Source: Micrasema longulum (taxonomy: Eukaryota > Arthropoda > Insecta > Trichoptera > Brachycentridae). Taken from it: 64,000 bases of DNA. The DNA lies in assembly GCA_022494885.1 (NCBI GenBank), contig JAGVSM010003467.1:1-64000 (forward strand), given 5' to 3'. Every line of letters starts with the position of its first letter. Within the stretch, counting starts at the first letter, position 1. Shown one piece after another: positions 35,590-47,999 of this stretch. Below the pieces are notes generated by a model. The model was not told where the DNA came from. It worked only from the letters and a program-made list of their open reading frames with translations, and did no database searches. The position numbers and the translations under genes were made by a program.

Positions 35590-35880
35590 CCGATGGGTGG
35601 GGAAAATATTGCAAAATACAGGATCTCCACTAAATTATGTTTGAGCGAACTCTTCAGTTCTTTGGACACTTGACTCGGAGAGGGAGCGATGCGACAGTCT
35701 GAAGAGGCTCGTTCTGGTTCGAGGCGGGTAGGAAAGAAAAGGGAGAGGAAAAGCATCATCGCACTAGACTAAACAAATCAGGACTGTGACAGGCTCCTCG
35801 AGATCACTAAAGCTGACCGAGGATAAGCTGTCGTGTTGATCGCGATCTTAAGTAATGAGGGAAAGGCGGAAAAAATGAGT
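35590..35880 (+). pseudogene. RTE-type LINE ORF2 C-terminal fragment
   Basis: The translation across frames reads LQFFGHLTRRGSDA, then KREREK...-type basic sequence, then DRLLEITKADRG and ILSNEGKAEK. It matches the usual RTE C-terminal order: FFGH..RR, a basic RGR..RW.DQI segment, A.DR..WR and a final basic end. Stops and frameshifts are frequent. No catalytic region is left. Confidence 0.6.
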
Positions 35881-35884
35881 GATA

Positions 35885-36629
35885 TTAAAATGTGTGTTAT
35901 TTATTGAACAAGTTAAGTTTTCATATTACAGTTCCAAAAATATAATTTGAGAGCTTTCCTCAATTAACAAGCTTTAAGTACTTATTATAATCATTAAACT
36001 AACGAGAAGAGTTACATTTTAGAGCCTGTTCAAAGTGAAATTCTCGGTAAAACAGACTGGAAATCTAATTGAAAAATTAACTCTATCTACAAAAATACAT
36101 TATCTTGAAACATAATCTTCAACTATTGATTTTAACTTTAACGTTTGGTACTTCAAAAATATTAAAGTTGAAAAATATTTTACTAAAATTGTTTATTATT
36201 GAACATTTTTTTTAAATTGTGCTACTTCCCACCTTATGTTTGTAGAGAGATTTGATATTTCAATAATAAGTGTTATGTCAATAAATTGTATATTACGGTT
36301 ACCTTCAGAGAGGCCTGAAGAAAATTTGTGAATTCCATATGCTCCACCTAGAATGCGATGCGGTAAGGATTAAGTAAGTAATAAATAATTATCACCTAAA
36401 TGTTTGATTGTATTGATTCAGACTTTAGTACGTAACAATAAATAATAAACACAAACTTAAATGTCAAATAGTTGGTTATATTCACACAAGATAATATTTT
36501 GGTACGTTAAATGGATTTTTTCACACAAAAAAAGAACTACAAGAAAAGATTTGTGCGGTATATAGAAATTTCAGTTTTTTAGAATATAACACATGTACAC
36601 CTTTTCTGATTACGTTTTTTTTTTTAAGC
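35885..36629. other. Non-coding
   Basis: Nothing recognised. Confidence 0.4.
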
Positions 36630-37060
36630 AATTTTCGAAGTCCAAGTTTTGAATGCGTAAACTTATATCATTTATAGAAATAATTAAAAATAAGGGTCCA
36701 AGATGCGAACCTTGAGGGACACCTGATTGAATTTGTTTAAATTATGAATCAAATCCTTTGAGTGATACTGATTGACTGCGGTTACCAATGTAGGAACATA
36801 TCCAACGATACAGATTTCCCCGTATACCAATCAATATTCCAAAGCTTGCGAAGTAAGACCGGGTGACTTATTTTATCAAAAGCCTTTGAATAATCCGGAT
36901 ATAAAGTATCTACCTGAAAACCTGCATCCATTGCATTCAAAACAATATCGTCAGATTCACTCATATCATAATCATTAATTAAGACGTTATTTAAAAAGTC
37001 ATGAGTTTTGGAGCGAATGCCGCGTTCGTTTTGGTAGTAAATAGATGGACCATTTATGGG
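36630..37060 (-). pseudogene. CR1/Jockey-like LINE reverse transcriptase fragment
   Basis: Minus-strand frames show ERGIRSKTHDFLNN, then motif A DYSKAFDKISHPVLLRKLW (36964-36782 frame), then after a shift NRSQSV and motif B SGVPQGSHLGPL (about 36700), and INDISLRIQNLDF. Motif C is cut off. It is truncated at both ends. Confidence 0.85.
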
Positions 37061-40000
37061 ATTAGCGAATGAGAATTAAAAATATTTTAATCTATTAAAC
37101 AAAAAACTTAAAATGCACCAGTTAAATTGATTGAAATTATGTTGGACGCACCTGTAAATGAAGTCTCTAAATATCAATGTAGTCACTAAAGGCAAGTAGT
37201 TTGCTATGTTGATGTATGTATGTATGTTGAGTATGTTGATGATGATAAATGTAATAAACGTATGATTACCTATATTTTTTCTAAATGTTGCCACATTTCT
37301 TTCTAAAATATAATTTAAAATTGAAAGTGGAGATGTAATAAAACTAGCACTTAATTAATAGAAAATTCATTTTCAGTACTTTTATTTGTATATTTTAATT
37401 TTTAAAATTGTATTTTTGGTAATAACCAAAAATAATAATAATAATCAAATAATAATTTTATAAATGTTGCAAATCACAAGCACTTATTCATTTATTTTAT
37501 GTCCCTATAACATCGGCTATATTAAATATTTTACCTCTCTATATATTCTGATTGCTTGAAAACATGTTTTTATACAGTACTTACCTACAATCTGAATGAA
37601 TAAATCACTTATGAATATAATGTGAGCACGTGGAAAATATCTATGAAATTTGTCCTTCCTTAGACCCATTTAAACGTTAAGTCATATCACGTAGGAGTTT
37701 TGTACAATATTAGAAAAAGCAAACCAGTGCTTAGTCATCTGTTATTGCTTCCTAAATTTAATATAGATTTGTATTCATACACCCACTAGATTTTATTTAC
37801 AAATAATATTTTATTAGTATATTTCTGATTTGTCTTTTTTGAAATATGTAATGGAAGTATTAAACTGGTAATTTTAATAGTTTTTCTCTTCTTTTATTTC
37901 AATATTAAATTACAATTATTTTTTACGCAAAACCTTCGCTAACAAACGGAATGTTTTAATTGTTGGTTAACATGTAATTTGGATTATTTAGCGTATGCAC
38001 TAGAAAATGCCGCATTAATCAATCAAATGCTTCATGCTATTCAGTCAAGATTCTTGACGCATAATCCCAGTATCTTTTACATTTTCAATACAACTTATCT
38101 TACATGTAATACCTTCGTTTATGCTGTTATTGATTTTGAAACATTATTTGATCATATCGAGTCTTTTTCGAACGTCTTTATTCAACGTTTAAATTTACAT
38201 TCGCCATATATCAAAAATTTATAACAATTGAACCAAACAACAACTGAACAAACCTTCTGAATCATTTTCTCAATCTTGTTTCAAATTTGAATTATCTTTG
38301 AATTTTAACATTTGCAGCTCTGTCGTACATCAATTTCCATCAAACGAGAAACGGCATCTCTTGGCTACTATTCATAGAACAGAGATCATCAATTTCAATA
38401 TTTTTATCGCATACAATTATTCATCAGTGATTAATTTATCTCATGTGTGAATCTTCCCATTTGATGGGTAATGTCTTGGTAATCTTAATTTATTATCCGG
38501 CGAAAAAATAATGAGTTGTTCCTCAATCAACACAACACAAACTATGGCTTGCGTTCATAAATGTCCCGATTGTGTCGTGTTGTAAATTCGAGACAGCAAC
38601 TGCATTTTTTTGGTGAAAGTCTTCTTAGATTTAAATAATCACTAAAATAGATCAGATTATGTCTCGAGGCTTTTATTTCTTTGACTAAATGGACCAAACT
38701 AGTCCGTGAGTAAATAATTACACCTAGTGAGGACCAGATTCCTAAGAAATACTGTAAATACTAACACCAGAGGTCCTTGATGCTAAAACACTAATATTCT
38801 GTGACACTCCTAACCCAAATCACTGTAATAAGGGTCTGTTTATGTTCCCAAAGGATTCGGTATACACAATTTGGATAGAGAGTACATTAAAAAAACTTAT
38901 TTGCTTCCTATAAGAAAAAGTTAAGAACAACATAATTAGTGTTATTTGCGTAACAGAGAATATTGTATATTTTATTGCATAATTTTTCACGTTATTGTTA
39001 TGAGATTCGAATCAGGTATTTATTTTATTATTTGTATTTTTTGTTTTCGACACAACGAGCCAAAATGTCCAATTTCAGTAATGAATTATTAAAAAAATCA
39101 TGTCAAAATGTGATATGACAAATTTGAATATTTTTATATTTATTAATAAACTTCCACAGACCCATTACTTTCACGGAAGATCTTAAAATTAAAGAAAAGA
39201 ACTTTAAAATTACATTTATAATGATAATTATTAAATGCAATATTCACGAATGTATATCAAACCGGTTTTAAAAAAAATTGCTTTACGTAATCGTAATTAA
39301 AATGATATAATATGCATTTTATTGTATTTTATATGCAATTTTGAAATACTAAATGTCACATCTCTGTTGCAATTTCTTTTCATGTTCTCAGCCATGTCAC
39401 CAAAAGTCAAAATCTGATATCTATTAAATCTTCTAAGAGCAACTTTTGTTTTTATGCCCCAATATCCAAAATGTATAGATAGGTCAATTCGTCACACAAC
39501 TTAGAATTCTTTGGGATAGATCTTCCAGCATTTTGTGGATCTCTTCGCTACTAAAACAGTGGGGGATGAAGATGAATTGCCATGGTTAAGCTCGAAGTCT
39601 TTTATGTTTATCAATATATTGTATTGCCCTTGTTTGTCTTAGCTACATGGTCTTTTTTTTCACTTTCTTGTATGTACGCTTCTTCATAAAACTGCTGTAA
39701 TTGGCTTAGGTCGTATAATAATAGATAAATAAATAAACCAATTATAAATAAACGCCGTCCTGCACCACTGAAAGAAATCTAATTCCCTGTACAAAGATTG
39801 AATGTTAGCAATTATCAACATTATTTTATCATTTTCTGGCTTTATTCTTAATTAGTATTGAACATTTATATCATATATAAAACATAGAAAAATAATCAAT
39901 TTATTTTTCGATGGATCGCTATTTCATTATTTAATTTGTATTTTATTCCGATTTCAAGAAAGGCATATTTTATTTTTGGCAATTAGCGAAGGATGATGGG

Positions 40001-40400
40001 ATAAAATTTGAGCATTAATAACACCAATTGTTAAGAAGAGATGTTATTCGTGTATTTTCGTGAGAGTTTGTCGTCGCAAATATGTTTGGAGAGTTGATTT
40101 ACTGTATGATAACAATAAATCTGCGTTTTCACTGTGCTGTAAACAATATCATATGTTTTTTGCGCTGTCATCTTCATTAATTATCAAGCTTCTGTACAGA
40201 ATCCACCACAATATACTAATGCTAAAATTAATTATTTTCACAAGTATCCATGGACAAAAAACCGTATGTTTTTCTAGCTAGTTTTTCCTAAAATACTTAA
40301 TAACTCGTAATAGTTATTAGCTAAAAATTCACTTTTAAAATAGGCATTAAAATTTATAGGTTCTTACGGTCTTTCAGATAACTTTCTGGAATGTAGTGCC
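37061..40400. other. No recognised element
   Basis: Long AT-rich non-coding tract. An unrecognised 81-codon plus frame lies at 37979-38224. A 13-bp hairpin with one mismatch lies at about 38530-38582 (CAACACAACACAA). A possible LINE tail, GATAAATAAATAAA, lies at about 39722-39736. Confidence 0.4.
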
Positions 40401-40403
40401 ATG

Positions 40404-40475
40404 TATTGATTCTTCTTCTTGCAGACGTTTCGGACAGCGTTACAGTGTCCACCATCTGAGCTGATGTAGTTCATA
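40404..40475 (-). repeat. Penelope-type terminal-repeat fragment with (GAA)n
   Basis: The minus strand reads CAGATGGTGGACACTGTAAC then GCTGTCCGAAACGTC and (AAG)n. The stem GGACA/TGTCC, followed by GAAAC and a self-complementary ACGT, resembles the Penelope end at 28.2 kb. The CUGANGA core is damaged. Confidence 0.4.
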
Positions 40476-40525
40476 TGTCACTTAGCACCCTAAGACTATC
40501 CAAAAAAATATCACAAGTAAACAAC

Positions 40526-40900
40526 CGTCATCATCATTCTCTTACCCGCATCCGATGGTGCACAGGACACTTAAGTAACACTTCAATTAACAAATGTAGA
40601 TTAACTTGATTACCAGTTACAAAAAAGTAAAGTGATTTGTCTTACACTTCAGTGCCAGTTCAGAAAAAAAAATTCAATGGAAAACCTCATTTTAATCAAT
40701 ATTTCATCTCGAATTTTTCAAGAATTTCATAGAGGACCCCAAACTAGTAGGCGAATGCGACAACCACTACAATACGAGGCGGACTTATCTTCGATCGATT
40801 TACTTTTTTAGTTTTCCCCTAAGTAATCAAGTAAATTACCTACCGAGTCGAAAACACTCGTCCAGGGTTCCGATTCTATTTTAAACAGAGATAAAGATAA
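40526..40900 (-). repeat. tRNA-derived SINE, family A, long form
   Basis: The tail ends in ATGATGATG at 40526 (minus). The body contains the family phrases near 40560 and 40650, and a head with a mutated box B lies near 40700-40790. Upstream, 40800-40900 is the extension shared with 45.0 kb and 15.6 kb (phrase GAGTCGAAAACACTCGT). Confidence 0.6.
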
Positions 40901-40920
40901 AGCATAAAGTTTTCTATAAA

Positions 40921-41035
40921 TTATCCTTACACTGTATAATATTCACGAGTCTGAAGATACCCATTAGATGGTGAAAGCGCTAATCGGTGAAATAAATAAG
41001 TGGAAGTGTACTAAGTATTTTTAAATTAATAACTT
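40921..41035 (+). ncRNA. Hammerhead-like motif, family HH2, with downstream module
   Basis: Perfect core CTGAAGA (40951-40957), T, stem II ACC/GGT (40959-40961 with 40970-40972), GAAA (40973-40976), self-complementary helix III AGCGCT (40976-40981) and the triplet CTA (40980-40982). Stem I pairing is poor (2 bp). The following module (AAGTGGAAGTGTACTAAG, then TATTTTTA) resembles the outer module of family HH1 (AAGTGGAATAAAACTATAAA). Confidence 0.55.
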
Positions 41036-41040
41036 ATATG

Positions 41041-42085
41041 TAAATATGTGAGGCAGGTCCATCAGAAATAGGAATACTTTACTACCGCGACAGAATTCCT
41101 CTGTATTTTTCTTCGTTATCTTAAAGGTTTTTGCCGACATGAATTTACATATTTCAACTTTTATGCTAGCAAAATAAAAAAAAATAAAGAAAAAATGTTG
41201 TTTTTTACGTCATCTACTTTTAAATAAAGCTTAATTACTTCTGCATAAGTCGGCAACACATTGTCTTTTATATTACAAATAGCATCAAACACAATCTTTT
41301 TGATAATTTTTGATTTTGATACATATCGATGATATGCCTAAACGCGAGAACTCAGCCAAATGGCTGGAGCATGATTTGTGGTGCCCGAGCAGAGTTTGGT
41401 GTTCCCGCTCTTTTACCACAACTTTTCTTTCAATACAAAGGCTCATTTAGGTCAGGTTTATAGTTAAAGACTATTTCAAGCCTATTAAATTTATAAATAA
41501 AGATATTATCTTTACCTACAAAATCATTAATACTTTCTAAAAAAATGATTTTTTTTTTTCTGAAATTTCAAAACCAATCTAGAGACAAAAGATGACTTTT
41601 AATTTAAATATTTTTTGTACAAGTAGTTTTGACTACATTTGGAACCCTTTTTTGCTATTAGAATAGCAAAATTTAAAAAATATATATTTCGGCCCTGCGT
41701 ACTGTTTATGTAACACTAATTCCACTTTGTCCGAAGTTCGCAGGTGCAAGATATGATAAAAATTTATGAGAGAAACACTTTTCACGGTGTGACTTGCTCA
41801 CAGGACGGCAGAACAACAAAAATTTGAATAAGGAAGGATGTAGGTTGGAACGGAATATTTAGTCTTATATGAGTTGCCAGTATAAAAAATGTAAATTCAG
41901 TACTTAACACTTTTGGTATGTATATTTCTAAGAACTAGGAAAGGTAAGGAATTCAAAGAAGTTCCTAAAAAAATGTAAATATCAACTTTCACGATGGGTT
42001 ACACATTCTTAGTCGTGTTGTCAAATACCACCATTGAAGTCAATGTCAATCAAATTACATCAGAGATATAGAGCATTTTAAAGAA
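41041..42085. other. Non-coding
   Basis: Nothing recognised. Confidence 0.4.
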
Positions 42086-42089
42086 CATT

Positions 42090-42545
42090 TACTGGGCTAA
42101 TGACTTGTCATTGACCAGCTCAAGTGGGCACACACTGTGTAACCATTCATCATTTTGATTATGTTTGAACATCCATATTTCTACAATTCTTCCATCTATT
42201 AATTTTAGAAAAGTTAAAGAGCTGAAACCTTTATTGTTGTGAAGAGATTAAACTGATCGAATTATTTAACAAAATTGAGAACGTCTGAAAACAATATCGT
42301 GATAAATGTAACAGGTCTAAGAAAAAGTTTAAAAATTGGAAAATTGTTTTTAGGCGTTGCCTAGTATATGAAATAAATCGATCGGTGATTCTCCTCACAA
42401 CAAAACAGGTTTTAGCTCTTTCTCTTCACTAAAATCAACAGATGGAAGAATTGAAGAAATATAGATGTTCAGACATAGGCAAAATGATGAATGTTACACT
42501 GCGTGTAAAGTGGCCATAAGCCCTGTAAATATTAAGACTTCTTCT
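42090..42545 (+). mobile_element. FB fold-back element, copy 3 (long form)
   Basis: Outer arms carry the family core (ACACACTGTGTAACC near 42130, inverted at about 42494-42512). An additional inner inverted part (GCTGAAACCTTTATTGTTG near 42211 against its complement near 42405) is absent from copies 1 and 2. The centre contains GGCGTTGCCTAGTAT, shared with copy 4. The right end is cut by the SINE at 42575. Confidence 0.65.
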
Positions 42546-42574
42546 CCGTCCCGGTTGTAAAAAGAAAACCAAGC

Positions 42575-42825
42575 GTAGATGGATCCGCCACATAGTGAAG
42601 TCGTTGGCGCGTTCGTCTTCCACGCTTGAGTTTCTGGTTTTGATTGCTAGCAAAGTTAACATTAAATATTGTTAAAAAAATGTGTTTTTACACTGCAATA
42701 TTACAATTCTCTGTGCTGGCCCCCTGAAAGGTGAGACTAATCACCCTAAATCCATATAACATAAGATCGAGATACGCTGCATCAATGTTCTATGCACCAC
42801 TGGATCCGGATAAGGGGAGTTATAA
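42575..42825 (+). repeat. tRNA-derived SINE, family A
   Basis: The head (about 42579-42650) has box A-like GTTGGCGCGTT and a poor box B. The body runs through GGTGAGACTAATCACC to the family tail phrase CACCACTGGATCCGGATAA (about 42799-42817). It is nearly full length. Confidence 0.6.
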
Positions 42826-42854
42826 TCAATTAATAATTTTCTTTGTCTGAGCGG

Positions 42855-44080
42855 CATATTTATTTATTTATTTATTTAAACACCTTGTTGGTTTTTACAT
42901 GTTTTAAATATATACATATAAATAACAGACATGTATTTTACACAAAAGTTACAAAAAATTCAAATGAAGTAATAAAAACAAGAAAATAAAAAAATATATA
43001 AAAACTAATCCTAAATATAGGACATACATAAATTTATTCCAGTAGAGAGAACATAAATTAATTTTTTTCCATCAGTTATATTTAAAAAAATCTAAAAATT
43101 AGAAGAAGTTGGAAAAAAAAACAGATATAAGTTAATAAAAGGTAAACAATTTAAAACAACATAGGATCATTTAAGTATTTAAATTTGAAGATAATAAATT
43201 GATTCACTGCCTTTTAAAATTCAAAAGTGTTATATTAAATATATGTCTATCAATTGCGTATTCATTTGCAAACACATAAATTATCCTTATAGGCGAGTGT
43301 GCACTGTAGTTCGTTGTAGATACATTTATATAGAAGAGTTTATTAAATCGAGTGATCCGGCAGGGAACTCGCAAGTTAATTAGTTTTAACAGTTTGAACC
43401 AGTCAAATTCTGAATTTAATGTTTTAAATAAAAATAACAAATCATTTAATTTTCTTCTAGTTTCTAATATATGTTCATTTAAATATTTATTTCAGTATGT
43501 ATAATTAATATGTTCAACTGGAATACCTAATTTAAAATTAACGAAACGTTAAAATTTATGTTGAACTCTTTCGATATTATTTGTATGCACTTTGTAATAT
43601 GTTGACCATATAACTGAGTTATTCAAGTTGGCTACGTACTAAAGCAACATATTAAATTTTCATTTCATAGACCGAGTCAAAGTCTCTAATCGTTCGCAAC
43701 AGAAATCCGAGAGCTTTCGTGCTTTTATTAGTTATGCTCTGTATATGTTTAATGAAGTTTAATTTTTCATCAAATATAATACCAAGATCAGTCATTTCGG
43801 TGACTCGCTCCAAATTCATAGAATTTATAAAGTAGTTGAAAGCAATTGGGTTCTTATTTCGGCAAAAAGACAAAACTTTGCATTTGACAACATTAAGGAA
43901 TAAATTATTATTTTCACACCATACATTCAAACACTTTAAGTTACATTGCAGAGTTACGCAATGACCTATGTTTGTTACCTCTCTATATATTTTAATATCA
44001 TCAGCAAACAGCAAAATTTCAGCATCTCGGAAACATGATGTTATGTCGTTTACGAAAATAAAAAATCAGGAATATTGAAT
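42855..44080 (-). pseudogene. CR1/Jockey-like LINE, 5'-truncated, RT C-terminal part and 3' UTR
   Basis: The minus strand starts within the RT at LFADDIKIYREV (about 44010, intact catalytic DD), then SFCRNKNPIAFNYFINS and MTDLGIIFDEKLNFIKHI to 43652. After frameshifts the C-terminal block LLKLINLRVPCRITR and TTNYSAHSPIRII follows (43440-43204). The 3' UTR ends in a TTTATTTATTTATTT tail (plus strand, about 42857-42880). Loss of everything 5' of motif C is usual for a truncated insertion. Confidence 0.85.
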
Positions 44081-44686
44081 GTTTTTATTTTAACCTATTT
44101 TTTTTTCTTAGCAATATGAAAGCCTATTTCGATTAATCTTCTTGTTGTGTACGTGTCACCAAAAATCTTGGTTCAAAGATTTACTTTCCCCTTTTTTTAT
44201 TTTCTTTATGTACAACAAAAGAAATATAACAATGCTGTCAGCTTTCACTTCATACAGTGCATATACTTTCTCAAATCTTAAAAGAGTCAGTCAGTCACAC
44301 ACATCTTTTAGTTTGTCATAAAGATATGTTGAAAGCTTGGCTTCTTTAGAAACGGCAAGTTATTTTTATGCTTCATATATGTATTCGTCATTTATGATAT
44401 AGAATACGGTTTCGTGAATTCTTTAGAACCCCGCAATTGTATTTTCGACTCGATGGCTCCTTTTGCTTTAACAAATTCTTATCATTGATCGCCAGTTTGC
44501 AACTAATCGATACTTTCCTACGGGTATTTATTTTGTGAGAACGTATTTAAAATTATAAATATTTTAAGGTGTTTTTTTGCACCCCTACTAAACTGCTTAT
44601 TTGCAGTTCGTCAAAAGATTTAGATATTTAATTTAGTAATTTTAAAATGAAATGCACAAAATAAACCGAGTTTTAAACCTAATTAC

Positions 44687-45070
44687 TTCATCATCATTTT
44701 CCTATCCGTACCTAGTGGTTCATAGGGCACTGCATTGGCACTCCAATCGGAGCATATCTAGATCAATTTTGTTACATAAGAGATAAGGTGATCAGTCTTA
44801 CTCTTCAGTTGCCAGTACAAAAACATTGAAATATTGCAGCCACCATTCAACTTAATTTTTTACGTCCACCCTGCCATAAATCAACCTCTGGACTTCCAGA
44901 ATGGTAGACGAATGCTCTCAACACTATATACAAGGTGGACTTGTCTCCACTCGACTTCTTTTTTGTAATATTTTTAACTGAGAGTAGCCATCGAGTCAAA
45001 AACGTTCGTTCAGGTTTCTAGTTCTATTTCGCGCACCGAACTGTATTTTTTATTCGCCTGGATAAACACA
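44687..45070 (-). repeat. tRNA-derived SINE, family A, long form
   Basis: The minus-strand element ends ATGATGAAG at 44687. It includes the body phrase GGCACTGCATTGG (plus strand 44726), a head near 44880-44940 and the long-form extension 44945-45070. Box B is mutated. Confidence 0.65.
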
Positions 45071-45111
45071 CAATAGGGAAACATAGAGGTTTTTTTTAAT
45101 ACATTTTTAAA

Positions 45112-45472
45112 GTAATAAAGGTCTATGAAATACTGTCCAGTAAAAAAAATATTTTTTGAAAATTATTTGTAGCATGAAAATACTTTTAAATTTGTAAATA
45201 TGGATTCCCGCAAAAACGGTGATTCCATTGGCCACGCCCCTAGTTCGTCACGATTCATGTTTATTTGTTGAACAATTTCATGAATCTTGACGTCACAACA
45301 ACCAAGGCCAAACACGTCGCGTTTTCTACCCTTTTTCTTTTACATTTATGTTTGAAAACATTTCTCTATAATGTCCATATTGATTTTAATAAAACAATTA
45401 ATTATTCTAAATTCATTACATTTATTTTTATGGGTAATCGTAGTATGTGATATTTCTCTATTACTAACTTCA
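45112..45472 (+). repeat. Dispersed repeat R, copy 2
   Basis: Opens GTCTATGAAATACTGTCC and closes near GTAGTATGTGATATTTC, matching copy 1 (3415-4190) except for a missing middle. It is directly followed by a SINE. Confidence 0.6.
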
Positions 45473-45735
45473 TCATCTTCATCATTCCCTATCCGCACCT
45501 AATGGTGTATAGGGCACTGCATTGGTGCACCAATCGCAACATATCTTGATCATTTTTGTAACATGAAGGTGAGATGATCAGTCTTATGCTTCAAGTATCA
45601 GTCCAGGGACTATGAAATATTTATGTGTGAAAACACCCTCATTAAATAAATATTTCATATTTACCCTGTCGGGAATCGAACCCGAGACCTCTTGCATGGT
45701 AGACAAATGCGCTGACCATTACACTACGAGGCCGA
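45473..45735 (-). repeat. tRNA-derived SINE, family A, best-preserved head
   Basis: Minus strand. Box A AATGGTCAGCG (45720-45710) and a consensus box B GGTTCGATTCC (45682-45672) lie in a head starting GTCGGCCTCGTAGTGTAATG. The body and a tail ending GATGAAGATGATG follow, to 45473. No long-form extension is present. Confidence 0.8.
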
Positions 45736-45834
45736 CATAATTATTATAACGCAACAATACTATCGTGCATAATATAAATCAATATTATTGTTTATATATT
45801 TTAAAAACTGTAAACACTTTTTTATTGTGTTTAT

Positions 45835-47060
45835 TATTTTATTTATTTACGATTCCATGAACCTTTTACATAAAAACAATAAAACCAGTGAAAAAAATAC
45901 AACAAAAAATAGCATCATATAAAAAAAATAACAAAAACATCAAGAAAAGTATACAATGGTAAACAGTATTTATATATATATAATAAAAAAACTTACATCT
46001 GTAACAAATATAAATATTTTCCCATATAAAATAAAGGTAAATTAAAGAAAGTAGCAGTATTAAAAAAGAGGAAGAGAAAAAAAAGAGTAAAAAAGAAAGT
46101 GCTTTAAAAGGAAAGTTAAAGAGTTTACTTCATTTATATAAATGTTAATAATAAACAATAATAAATTTAAAAAAATATTATTCACACAAGAGTAAAGAGA
46201 TAAAACAAAATTGAAGAACTAATCATTATTTGACTTTTTAATTGTAAATTCTTTTTCAAAACACAGGACTTGATCATCAGCGGCGTGGTATAAAATAAAT
46301 CTAAATCATCACTGTATTGATTTGCAAGTCGCTGCATGCAAATAATTGATGAATTCGATAAATAATTAGTACCATGATGATGACTGAAAAATAAAAAATT
46401 AAGTCTTGTTGGTCTATGTAGAATACGAAAGTTTATTAAAGTTAACAATTCGGGGCAATCTAATTTAATAATTTATAAATAAACAAGAGGTCATTTACTG
46501 TCCTCCTGCTTGACATAAATGGTAAATTTAAATCAGTCATCAGGGATTTATAATTTATTTCTGACACGGGTAGACCCAGTTAAGTTGAATAAGTTGTTAA
46601 GTTGAATTGAAGTTAAGTTAAATATATCTTAAAAACTTTCTTTTTACTTCGTTCAAGATCATATAAGTTGCAGTAATAAGCGGGACTCCAAACTGCAGAA
46701 GCATACTCTAGCTGTGATCTAACAATAAAACAAAATAAAATTACGATTGTTTCAATATTTCGAAAATGCTGAGTGTTACGAACAACAAAACCTAACATTT
46801 TCATTGCCTTATCAGATATAATTTTATAGTGATGTGAGAAATTTAACTTAGTGTCAAAAGTAACACCTAGGTCTTTAATAGAATGAACTTGTTCAATAGC
46901 TACATTATCAATAAAATATTTTGACACAATGAGTTTTCTTGATCGATTAAAGGAGATATGGTAGCATTTTATAACATTTAAAAACAGTTTATTGAGTTTG
47001 CACGATTCAGTTAGCTTGTCTATATTTTTTTGCAGTATGTGGACATCGTTTAAGTCTTTG
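45835..47060 (-). pseudogene. CR1/Jockey-like LINE, 5'-truncated, RT thumb and 3' UTR
   Basis: The minus strand begins just after motif C (NKLFLNVIKCYHISF near 46980). It continues KDLGVTFDTKLNFSHHYKII and RSQLEYASAVWSPAYYCNLY (46927-46613). After frameshifts it reads LTLINFRILHRPTRLNFLFF (46448-46182), the family's C-terminal block. The 3' UTR runs to about 45835. It is 5'-truncated and broken. Confidence 0.85.
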
Positions 47061-47854
47061 ATAATCCTTAAAAGTTTTAAGGGTCAGGTCACAAAAACAT
47101 CACTTCGCGTAATCCAAATCAGAATGAATTTTACTAAAGATTGAATTGTTAATTCTATACGGATAGTCAGGTAAATATCTAAGGTTGAATGAAGGAACAA
47201 ATTAAAATGTTCTAAAATCCGATGATCAATAAATTATGCAACTTAGAAATTACGTAAAAACACACAAAAATGTATTTTCTAAATGCATCTTTGTAGCTAT
47301 TACAAACATTTAATTGTAAAATCATTCCCTAATCCAAGACAAAATAAGTTAAATAATATTCTGAACACATTGAGACTGCATCAAAGTAATGCAATTTTCA
47401 CTGTAATTCAGTTAAATTTTGGGAATAGTTCGAATCGTTAAAATAGCCATTTCGTATGAACATTTATAAGCGCACAGCACTGCGCGGCGGTCGCAAAATT
47501 CTAAAATATATAAAAAATCAAAACCATTTATTTTTCAGAACAGAGTGAGACTTGGAAGTGGGATGACGTTTGTTGAAATTGTGATTTTTTTTGTTTTTTT
47601 AAAAAACTAATTACATTTAAATTCGAAAACAAATCGTATAGAGGAAGTCGAGTCAATAACTAATAATATTTTCTATTTATTTATTTTTTTACCTATTCGA
47701 CTAACTACACAATTGTTTAAACATGCTTCAGGTTTTCAAAACGGGGAAAAGATAGTTATGGCCACCTAGTTAGTATAAATTGTAAGAATAATGATATTTT
47801 GTATTTTGGCAACAATGCAATGTACTGTGCCAAATATCATTTATTCATTTCAGA

Positions 47855-47970
47855 ACACCCAGGCTTGAGAAAAATTGGTTTTAATTTTTGTGTTCTTACC
47901 GAAAATCGAACCCGAAACCTTCCGTGTGTTAGTGAAACGTCTTAACCACTATACCATGGAGGCCACCTAG
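47855..47970 (-). repeat. tRNA-derived SINE, family B
   Basis: Minus-strand head GTGGCCTCCATGGTATAGTG with box A TGGTTAAGACG (about 47946-47936) and box B GGTTCGATTTT (about 47914). The body ends AAGCCTGGGTGTTCTG. Related to 11951-12075. Confidence 0.7.
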
Positions 47971-47999
47971 CCACCATTATGCATATATATATATGTATA

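Noticed and set aside
45660..45735. Possible tRNA gene on the minus strand
   Set aside because: Consensus boxes but no acceptor pairing. It continues into the SINE body shared with other copies.
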